Positions 8,233-14,989 of a stretch of 16,874 nucleotides of DNA are shown here, in pieces. Under the pieces are notes generated by a model. It did not search any database and was not told the origin of the DNA. It was given only the letters and a program-made list of their open reading frames with translations. The stretch comes from Woeseia sp964560775 (lineage in GTDB: Bacteria > Pseudomonadota > Gammaproteobacteria > Steroidobacterales > Woeseiaceae), in contig CAZLNH010000057.1 of the NCBI GenBank assembly GCA_964560775.1, forward strand, positions 1 to 16,874, written 5' to 3'. Made by a program: the position numbers and the translations under genes. How positions within the stretch are numbered: the first letter of the stretch is position 1; every line of letters begins with the position of its first letter.

Positions 8233-8281
8233 TATGGCAAACCCCGGCCGCGCGCTACCGTGCGCTGCATAAGGGGGAACC

Positions 8282-9133
8282 ATGACCAGATTCTCGATAG
8301 CCGGCCTGCAACTCGAAGCCGACAACGGCGACAACACCGACGCCATGGCCGCGGAAATCGATGCCACAATGCGCCGCTTCCCGTGGCTCGACATGATTTT
8401 GTTGCCGGAACTGAATGCCTTCGGCTCGAACCCGGCCAAAGCGGTGGAGCTGCCGGGCCCGGTCGAAGCCCGCTTCCAGGCGCTGGCAAAACGGCACGGC
8501 ATCTGGCTGCTGCCAGGCAGCCTGTTCGAGAAAGACGGCGACCGCATCTACAACACTGCCCCGGTCATCAACCCTGCGGGCGAGGTCATTGCCCGGTATC
8601 GCAAGCAGTTTCCGTGGCTGCCGTACGAAAAGGGCGTGACCGCGGGCAATCAGTTTGTCGTCTTCGACATACCGGATGTCGGTCGTTTCGGCGTCTCGAT
8701 TTGCTACGACATGTGGTTCCCCGAAACGACCCGCACGCTGGCCTGGATGGGCGCCGAGGTCATCCTGCACCCGAGCCTGACCAGCACGATCGACCGGGAA
8801 GCCGAACTGTCGATTGTGCGCAGCAGCGCCCTGACGAATCAGTGCTATTTCCTCGACATCAACCTTGCCGGGCCGCTCGGCGTCGGCCAGTCGTGCATTG
8901 CCGGCCCCGGCGGCGAGGTGTTGTATGCGGCAGGAAAGGGTAGGGAAATCATTCCTGTAACGCTGGATCTTGATTATTTACGTGACGTCAGGCGCTGCGG
9001 CTGGAATGGCCTCGGCCAGCCACTCAAGTCATTCCGTGACAGCAGCCTCACGTTTCCACCGTACGCCGACGGCGCCCGGTCCGAGACGCTCGAGGCGCTC
9101 GGCCCGATCGAGCCGCCGGCACGGCGCCGATGA
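8282..9133 (+). CDS. Nitrilase-superfamily carbon-nitrogen hydrolase
   Basis: A 283-residue cytoplasmic hydrolase of the nitrilase superfamily, which cleaves non-peptide C-N bonds (amides, ureido acids or nitriles) through a Glu-Lys-Cys triad. All three residues are visible: Glu43 in LLPELNAF, Lys108 in RYRKQFPW and Cys141 in SICYDMWFPE. The Cys motif with an aspartate two residues on and the WFPE continuation fit amidase-type members better than true nitrilases. The start is well supported by AAGGGGG a few bases before ATG 8282. The gene follows the MocR gene after a 178-base gap containing a possible operator. MocR genes often sit beside their targets, so this hydrolase is a candidate regulated gene. 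The substrate is unknown; no carbamoyl-putrescine or beta-ureidopropionate pathway partner is nearby. Confidence 0.93.
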   Translation: MTRFSIAGLQLEADNGDNTDAMAAEIDATMRRFPWLDMILLPELNAFGSNPAKAVELPGPVEARFQALAKRHGIWLLPGSLFEKDGDRIYNTAPVINPAGEVIARYRKQFPWLPYEKGVTAGNQFVVFDIPDVGRFGVSICYDMWFPETTRTLAWMGAEVILHPSLTSTIDREAELSIVRSSALTNQCYFLDINLAGPLGVGQSCIAGPGGEVLYAAGKGREIIPVTLDLDYLRDVRRCGWNGLGQPLKSFRDSSLTFPPYADGARSETLEALGPIEPPARRR

Positions 9134-9295
9134 GTGAAACCGAATTCTGGACCAGCGGGGAGTGGCGCACTGGCACTACGCGGCACCCGGACGCTGGGGT
9201 AGCTTGACCATCAATGACCGAAGGAACAGGCCGCATTCTCAAACGGCCGTGCACCGGCCTCTGCCGCTGCACCCGACCCGGGGGAGAAATAAGCA

Positions 9296-11683
9296 ATGAG
9301 CAGTAACCACAGGTTTTACCGGACACCACTGGCCGCGGCAATTGGCGGCATACTCGCGCAGGCATCGCCGGTGGCCGTCGCACAATCGAGTGACAACGAA
9401 GCCGCCCTCGAAGAAATCGTCGTCACGGCGACGCGCCGCGAGTCATCGGTGCTCGATATTCCGTACAACATTTCCGCAATCAGCGGCAACACGCTCGAAG
9501 AGGCGCTGGTGGTGGACAACTGGGAGTTGATGCGTAATGTCGCCGGCGCGTCAGTCGTCGATCGCGGCTACCGCAATGCCGGTGTGATCAACAGCATCAT
9601 GATCCGCGGCCTGAATCTCGATGGGTCTGCCCTCGGTGACTACGCGCTGAATACCGTGCCAACGGTGTCGACGTACGTCAACGATACGCCCATCTTCGCC
9701 AACTTTATCCTTAAGGATATTGAGCGCGTTGAAGTGCTGCGCGGGCCGCAGGGCACGCTGTACGGTTCCGGCTCACTTGGCGGTACCGTCCGTTACATCA
9801 TGCGCGAGCCGGATCTCGAGGCGTTCTCAGGTTCGATCAGCGGGTCCGTCAGCCAGACGGCAGACTCAGGCGGCCAGAACTATACCGGCGACATCGTGCT
9901 GAACGTGCCGCTCGCGGACACGGCAGCGTTCCGGCTGTCCGCCGGCACGCTGCAGTACGATGGCGTCGTTGACTACGTCAATGTCTACGAGCTCGACCAG
10001 AACGGAATCCCGGTGGCGCCAAACGGCGTGCTGGACCCCGCGGCCAGTTACCGCAGCGTCGAGGATGCCGACGATGTCGACATCAAGTACGCGCGTGCAG
10101 CGATTGCGCTAGAGCCGACCGATACAACGAAATTCACACTGTCCTGGCACATGCAGACGGACGACATCGGCGGCCGTCGGCAGCAGACGAACGGCCCTGA
10201 CGGATTCGGTGACAGTTACGGCGAGCGGGAAATCGGCTCAGTGCAGCTCGAGCCATCATCCCGGGACGTCGACCTGGTCAGCCTCGAGGCGGAAATCGAC
10301 CTGGGCTTTGCGACCCTGACGTCGAGCACGTCGAGCTACAACCACGAAGGCGACAGCGTCAGCGAGAACACCGGCTTCTATGCCCAGTTAGGCTGGCTGC
10401 AGTTCTATTACTACAACTACCCGCGGCCGATGGCATCCGCCGTGCGCACGTATTCCGACGAGGCGTTCGTGCAGGAACTGCGCCTCGTATCGAACGGTGA
10501 CAATGCAATCGACTGGGTGGTCGGTGCGTTTTACCGCGACCAGGACCTGAACTCGACCCAGCAGAGCTTCCTGCGCGGCTTCGAAAACTGGGCCGATACG
10601 GCGTTTGGTGATCCGGACCTGATCGTGCGCGACAAGGATTTCGACTACGAGCGTGACGAGACCTTCACCGACCTCGGTGTATTTGGCGAGGTGACCTGGC
10701 ACTTTACCGATGCATTTCGTGTTACCGGTGGTTTGCGTTACTTCGAGAATGAATTCGAAAACGACACGTTCATGAGCATCGGCCTTTGGGATCCGGCGAT
10801 CTTCCAGATCACCGACACGGCGTTTTTCGAGGAAAGCGAGGACGACGTGCTGTTCAAGATCAACGCGTCTGTCGATCTGAGCAACGAGATGATGCTGTAT
10901 GGGACCGTCTCGGAAGGCTACCGCCGCGGTGGCAGCAATGCCGTGCCGGTGTCCGGCCCGTTCGCCGAGGATCCGGGCTGGCTAACGTACGACTCTGATT
11001 CCGTGACCAACTATGAAATAGGCATCAAGGGCACGACGGACCGGCTGCGCTACTCGGCGGCTGTCTTCATGGTGGACTGGGATAACGTGCAGCTCAATAC
11101 GGCGTCCAGCAACTGGGCGTTCTTTACCGCCGCCAACGGCGACACGGCGCGCACCGCGGGCCTCGAACTGGAACTCGACGGCCTGATTGGCAACCAGTGG
11201 CACTACAACGTGGGCTACGCCTATGTCGATGGCGAACTGACCGGCGATGCCTTCGCGCCAACGGCGGCAATGGGCCTGCTTGCAGGGGACGGATCACCAC
11301 TGCCCGGTACGTCCGAGCACACGCTGAACGCGGCGCTCGACTACACGAGGGAACTCGGCAACGGCATGACATGGATGAGCCGCATTAACGGCTATTACCA
11401 GTCTGAAACGCAGAACTCACTCGGTGATTTTGGCCGCGCTCCTGGCACATTCATGCGCGAACTCGACGGTTTCACGTTGTGGAATTTTGTTACGACAGTC
11501 TCAAAGGACAACTGGGATGCCTCACTCTTCGTCAAGAACCTGACTGATGAGGAAGGCATTACTGGCCTGTTCACCGAGCAGTACATGGGCACGTCGCCGG
11601 CGCAGAACTACATCGGCAACGGCAACAAGGAATTCATTGCCCAGCCGCGAACGATCGGGCTCAACGTAACCTGGCACTTCTGA
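9296..11683 (+). CDS. TonB-dependent outer-membrane receptor
   Basis: A 795-residue TonB-dependent receptor importing a ligand across the outer membrane using TonB-ExbBD energy. A signal peptide (about 1-29, cleavage near AVA-Q) precedes the TonB box-like EEIVVTATRR (39-48) and a plug domain (about 50-175) with the family motif IERVEVLRGPQGTLYGSGSLGGTVRYI. The remainder is the beta-barrel, ending in the terminal aromatic residue of outer-membrane proteins (IGLNVTWHF). The GSGSLGGTVRYI form of the plug is found in receptors of unassigned substrate in oligotrophic and marine proteobacteria rather than classical siderophore receptors. There is no FecR/anti-sigma signalling extension, so regulation must come from elsewhere. 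GGGGAG precedes ATG 9296. The 162-base upstream gap holds a short GGCCG/CGGCC hairpin (9245-9259) and no convincing sigma-70 promoter. Confidence 0.96.
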   Translation: MSSNHRFYRTPLAAAIGGILAQASPVAVAQSSDNEAALEEIVVTATRRESSVLDIPYNISAISGNTLEEALVVDNWELMRNVAGASVVDRGYRNAGVINSIMIRGLNLDGSALGDYALNTVPTVSTYVNDTPIFANFILKDIERVEVLRGPQGTLYGSGSLGGTVRYIMREPDLEAFSGSISGSVSQTADSGGQNYTGDIVLNVPLADTAAFRLSAGTLQYDGVVDYVNVYELDQNGIPVAPNGVLDPAASYRSVEDADDVDIKYARAAIALEPTDTTKFTLSWHMQTDDIGGRRQQTNGPDGFGDSYGEREIGSVQLEPSSRDVDLVSLEAEIDLGFATLTSSTSSYNHEGDSVSENTGFYAQLGWLQFYYYNYPRPMASAVRTYSDEAFVQELRLVSNGDNAIDWVVGAFYRDQDLNSTQQSFLRGFENWADTAFGDPDLIVRDKDFDYERDETFTDLGVFGEVTWHFTDAFRVTGGLRYFENEFENDTFMSIGLWDPAIFQITDTAFFEESEDDVLFKINASVDLSNEMMLYGTVSEGYRRGGSNAVPVSGPFAEDPGWLTYDSDSVTNYEIGIKGTTDRLRYSAAVFMVDWDNVQLNTASSNWAFFTAANGDTARTAGLELELDGLIGNQWHYNVGYAYVDGELTGDAFAPTAAMGLLAGDGSPLPGTSEHTLNAALDYTRELGNGMTWMSRINGYYQSETQNSLGDFGRAPGTFMRELDGFTLWNFVTTVSKDNWDASLFVKNLTDEEGITGLFTEQYMGTSPAQNYIGNGNKEFIAQPRTIGLNVTWHF

Positions 11684-11692
11684 GCAGCGGGA

Positions 11693-11812
11693 TCGCGATG
11701 ACAGAGAATGCTGCGTCGTTGCGAGCCCGCAGGGCGTCGCAATCTCGTTGCAATTGGCTGAGACTTAGTCTGTGCGACTTCGCCACGTCCCTGCGCTCCT
11801 CGCGATGACAGA
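11693..11812. repeat. REP-like palindromic element between receptor and sulfotransferase genes
   Basis: An imperfect inverted repeat: the left arm at 11715-11746 (GTCGTTGCGAGCCCGCAGGG...) matches the reverse complement of 11772-11809, which reads GTCATCGCGAGGAGCGCAGG. The two arms are about 25 bases apart. The 13-base direct repeat TCGCGATGACAGA brackets it at 11693-11705 and 11800-11812. Its GTCATTGCGAG / GCAATCTC style is typical of dispersed intergenic palindromes in many proteobacteria. It begins ten bases after the receptor stop and probably forms a transcript-stabilising or attenuating hairpin; no transposase is linked here. Confidence 0.66.
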
Positions 11813-11852
11813 TCGCGGCGCGCTACAATCAATGCGGACTACGGCGAGAGTC

Positions 11853-13451
11853 ATGCCCGGCGAAGCGCAAAGCAGGGAGTTGCAGGCGGAAGTAAAGCAG
11901 GTCACCTCATTGCTCAAAGAGGGCAGAAGTGACGCGGCACGGGCACGCTGCGACTCGCTGATCTGGCGCTTTCCAAAGTCGCTGGACATTCGGCTGCTGG
12001 CCTCGAGCGTTGAGCAGCAGTGCGGCGATTTCGATCGCATGCTGGAGCGCGCGGAGGAGGCCCTGGCCCTGGGGCCGGCACACGCCGTCGCGCAGTTCCG
12101 GGTACTGGAGTGCCGGCTATATTGCGGCCAGGCGGACCGTGTCATTGCAACGCTTGAAGTGCTGGAAGCCTCCGCGGGCGACGATCATGCGCTGCTCGCC
12201 CGCATTGCGGAGTTCTTTACCCATTGCACACGGCACGCCGATGCGTTGCGCTGTTTGCGGCGCGCAACGGAACTTCAATCTTACAACCCGGCCTACCTGT
12301 TCAGTCTCGCGGCTGCGCAAATCGCCACCGGTGAACTCGAGGAGGCAGAGCAGACGCTCGATCACGTCATCGTGCTTGACCCGCATGATTATGACGCCTA
12401 CCGCAATCGTTCAACCTTGAGGACACAGGGCACCGACGACAACCATATCGACGAGATGCTGGCCCTGTTGCAGCGCGGTGTGCGACGGCCGGCGGGAGAA
12501 GCACAGCTGTGCTATGCGCTCGGCAAGGAATACGAAGACCTCGGCAACCATGAGCAGGCATTCAGCTTTCTCCGGCGCGGCGCAGAAAAACGGCGCAGCC
12601 TGATGAGCTATCGCGTCGCATCGGATATATCTGCGATGCAGACGATCCGCCAGGTATTCGACGATTCACTGTTCCAGAAAGAGCCATCCGGCGATCCGCG
12701 GCCGGGACCGATTTTCGTCATCGGGCTGCCAAGGAGTGGCACGACCCTGGTCGACCGCATCATCGCCTCGCACAGCCAGGTAGCGAGCCTGGGCGAAGTC
12801 AATGATTTTGCCTATAGCGTGATGCGGACGGCGGGTGACGGCGGCGGCAAGATGTCGCTCATCGAGCGCTCGGCTACCCTGGATTTCATGCGCCTGGGAC
12901 AGCGTTATCTCGAAAGCACGCGCGCTTATGGTGCGGGCACTCCGTACCTGATCGACAAAACGCCGCTCAACTACCTGTACGTCGGATTGATCAGACGTGC
13001 GCTGCCGGATGCCCGGATCGTCCATATCCGGCGCAACCCGATGGACAGTTGCTACGGCATGTACCGGACGCTGTTTCGCGCCGGCTATCCGTTCTCCTAC
13101 GATTTCGACGACCTTGCGCGCTATTACATCGCCTACCGCGAACTGATGGATCACTGGCACACCGTCGTTCCGGATGCATTTCTCGATATCAGCTACGAAG
13201 CGCTGGTCGCTGACCAGGAGTCCGTGACCCGCGACATTATCGATTACTGCGGCCTCGATTGGGAACCGGCGTGCCTTGAGTTCCACCGCAATGCATCACC
13301 GGTCGCCACGGCTAGTTCGGCACAAGTCCGGCAACCCCTCTACCGCGATGCCCTCGAACGCTGGCGCCGTTACGAAACGCAATTGCAACCGCTGTCCGGG
13401 CGCCTTGAGGCGGCGGGCATCGATATCGGACAAAGAGGCGGGACCGATTAA
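11853..13451 (+). CDS. TPR-repeat sulfotransferase family protein
   Basis: About 532 residues from ATG 11853. The N-terminal half (about 10-255) is built of tetratricopeptide-type helical repeats (for example AQFRVLECRLYCGQADRVIATLEVLE and AQIATGELEEAEQTLDHVIVLDP). The C-terminal half is a PAPS-dependent sulfotransferase: the 5'-phosphosulfate loop is FVIGLPRSGTTLVDRI (about 288-303), and the 3'-phosphate motif is IVHIRRNPMDSCYGMY (about 389-404). The fusion should transfer sulfate from PAPS to an acceptor held by the TPR region; acceptor and localisation are unknown and no signal peptide is seen. The frame is open from GTG 11772, but its first residues are translated from the REP-like palindrome, so that start is rejected. 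ATG 11832 is a possible alternative; 11853 has a weak GCGAGAG ribosome site. It follows a TonB receptor, possibly a functional pair. Confidence 0.9.
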   Translation: MPGEAQSRELQAEVKQVTSLLKEGRSDAARARCDSLIWRFPKSLDIRLLASSVEQQCGDFDRMLERAEEALALGPAHAVAQFRVLECRLYCGQADRVIATLEVLEASAGDDHALLARIAEFFTHCTRHADALRCLRRATELQSYNPAYLFSLAAAQIATGELEEAEQTLDHVIVLDPHDYDAYRNRSTLRTQGTDDNHIDEMLALLQRGVRRPAGEAQLCYALGKEYEDLGNHEQAFSFLRRGAEKRRSLMSYRVASDISAMQTIRQVFDDSLFQKEPSGDPRPGPIFVIGLPRSGTTLVDRIIASHSQVASLGEVNDFAYSVMRTAGDGGGKMSLIERSATLDFMRLGQRYLESTRAYGAGTPYLIDKTPLNYLYVGLIRRALPDARIVHIRRNPMDSCYGMYRTLFRAGYPFSYDFDDLARYYIAYRELMDHWHTVVPDAFLDISYEALVADQESVTRDIIDYCGLDWEPACLEFHRNASPVATASSAQVRQPLYRDALERWRRYETQLQPLSGRLEAAGIDIGQRGGTD

Positions 13452-13606
13452 AACTTCCCGGGAAAAACGGGTCGAATCGAGCGACTATGTTGATACCTGT
13501 CGCGACAAGCCTGCCTGGAAAGGTGTGACTTTCGGGGCAGTATGCACGGCTGGTTTGCGGCTGCGCGCGAAGCCCATCGCCTGCGGTCTTTCTGCAAGGA
13601 TACGGC

Positions 13607-14809
13607 ATGAAAAACAATGAACGGGCGGCCGCCGCGCTGCGAGTCGAGCCGTCGCGGCGCGTCTCGGCCGACGGCTTCGCAGCCCGCATATTTCTCGCAT
13701 TCCTCGCCACCGCGGGCCTGTTCTACGTAAACATCATGCCGGCCATTGTCGACGGCCTCGTCGAAGGTCTCGGATTCACAGCGCGGCAGGCCGGCTTCGT
13801 TGGTTCGGCGAATATTTACGGCGCCGCGGCCGGCGCATTGCTGATCGTCTTCCTGATTCGGCGAGTGGTCTGGCGGCCCGCGGCCTGCGTATTGCTCGGC
13901 GTACTGATATTGATGGACCTGCTTTCAATGTGGATCACGCTCCCGGGTGCAATGACGGCGTTCCGGCTGGTCCACGGCATTGTTGGCGGCGCACTGGTCG
14001 GCGTCGGCTTTTCCGTCATCGCACGCACGAATAACCCGGACCGCACGTTCGGCGTGCTGCTCGTCGTCCAGTTCGGGCTCGGCGGTCTTGGTAACCTGTT
14101 CCTGCCGCGGCTCGTGCCGTTCTTTGGCACCGATGTACTGTTCCTGTCGTTGATCGCTTTCAGCGTCATTACCGCCATCATGCTGCCGTTCCTGCCTGGC
14201 TACGCGGTTAAAACCGAAACCGGGCCTGTAACGGCACGTGAGCCGATCGCGATCTTCCCGCTTGCACTCGTACTACTGTCGATCTTCCTGTTCCAGGCCG
14301 CCAATATGGGGCTGTTCGCCTTCATCATCGGTCTCGGGCGCACGTCCGGCCTTGAACTGTCCTACATCACGACGACGCTGGCCGCCTCCGGCTGGATCGG
14401 CATCATCGGGCCGATCATCGTCATCGGCATCTATACAAAGTTTGGCCGAATGCGGCCGCTGGTTCTCGCAATGATCGTGACCGCCATTGCCAACTGGGCA
14501 CTGCACTTCAGTGACAATGCGATGATCTTCCTGGTAGCCAACTGCGCCGTAGGCATTACCTGGGCATTTACGATGCCGTACCTGCTCGGCCTGACCGCCG
14601 AATTCGACAAGGCGGGACAGATGGCCGCACTCGGCGGCTTCGCGTCGAAAATGGGCCTTGCGACCGGCCCGTTCGCCGCCGGTCTGCTGCTGGGCGATGA
14701 CAACTACGCACGCCTGATCAACATCGCGGTCTTTGCCCTTATTGTCGCCCTCGTTGCCAGCGTCATCCCGGCGATCAAGCACGACAGGATTGCCACGAGC
14801 AGAGCCTGA
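13607..14809 (+). CDS. MFS transporter, about 12 transmembrane helices
   Basis: A 400-residue major facilitator superfamily transporter in the inner membrane. A short arginine-rich cytoplasmic tail (1-25) is followed by alternating hydrophobic helices (for example IFLAFLATAGLFYVNIMPAIV, AAAGALLIVFLI, FPLALVLLSIFLFQAANMGL and INIAVFALIVALVASVIPAI) in the size and spacing of a 12-helix carrier. A cytoplasmic IRRVVWRP loop sits where the basic MFS motif falls between helices 2 and 3. Substrate cannot be assigned. The start is supported by AAGGA about seven bases before ATG 13607. The 155-base gap before it contains the palindrome TGTCGCGACA (13498-13507), but I see no clear promoter. As the last gene of the plus-strand run, it could move the products of the upstream hydrolases. 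Confidence 0.93.
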   Translation: MKNNERAAAALRVEPSRRVSADGFAARIFLAFLATAGLFYVNIMPAIVDGLVEGLGFTARQAGFVGSANIYGAAAGALLIVFLIRRVVWRPAACVLLGVLILMDLLSMWITLPGAMTAFRLVHGIVGGALVGVGFSVIARTNNPDRTFGVLLVVQFGLGGLGNLFLPRLVPFFGTDVLFLSLIAFSVITAIMLPFLPGYAVKTETGPVTAREPIAIFPLALVLLSIFLFQAANMGLFAFIIGLGRTSGLELSYITTTLAASGWIGIIGPIIVIGIYTKFGRMRPLVLAMIVTAIANWALHFSDNAMIFLVANCAVGITWAFTMPYLLGLTAEFDKAGQMAALGGFASKMGLATGPFAAGLLLGDDNYARLINIAVFALIVALVASVIPAIKHDRIATSRA

Positions 14810-14819
14810 CGGCGGAGTC

Positions 14820-14828
14820 TGCTAAAAT
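14820..14828 (+). promoter_or_regulatory. Extended -10 promoter of tRNA-Arg
   Basis: TGCTAAAAT provides a TG extension plus a TAAAAT -10 hexamer, ending 17 bases before the mature tRNA. It is followed by a GC-rich discriminator (GCCGGCCC) typical of stringently controlled stable-RNA promoters. No good -35 lies at the standard distance; a TTGCCA at 14790-14795 is too far away. Confidence 0.55.
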
Positions 14829-14845
14829 GCCGGCCCACTGACGCC

Positions 14846-14922
14846 GCCCCGGTAGCTCAGCAGGATAGAGCACCAGATTCCTAATCTGGGGGTCCCATGT
14901 TCGAATCATGGTCGGGGCGCCA
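14846..14922 (+). tRNA. tRNA-Arg (anticodon CCT)
   Basis: A 77-base cloverleaf decoding AGG. The acceptor GCCCCGG pairs with TCGGGGC (one G-T pair), the D arm is GCTC...GAGC, the anticodon arm is CCAGA-TTCCTAA-TCTGG with anticodon CCT, and the T arm is CCATG-TTCGAAT-CATGG. The discriminator G and an encoded CCA complete the 3' end (14919-14922), as is normal in gammaproteobacteria. It follows the MFS stop by 36 bases and has its own promoter. tRNA genes are frequent integration sites, but no integrase or repeated 3' end is seen here. Confidence 0.96.
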
Positions 14923-14989
14923 ATTCCACCCGCCCGGTGCCTGTCCTTCAATCTGACGAGGCTCGCGGCGGAGCGCTGGCTGTCGCGGC

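Noticed and set aside
8149..8943. 264-codon plus-strand frame overlapping the C-N hydrolase
   Set aside because: Out of frame with the Glu-Lys-Cys hydrolase, rich in R/G/P and with no motif; the hydrolase frame has the ribosome site.
9204..9232. TTGACC as the -35 of a TonB receptor promoter
   Set aside because: No acceptable -10 hexamer lies 16-18 bases downstream.
13498..13507. TGTCGCGACA palindrome upstream of the MFS gene as an operator
   Set aside because: A 10-bp GC-rich palindrome is expected by chance at this composition and no promoter elements flank it.
14846..14922. tRNA-Arg as the attachment site of a genomic island
   Set aside because: No integrase, no duplicated tRNA 3' end and no composition shift are visible on either side in the window.
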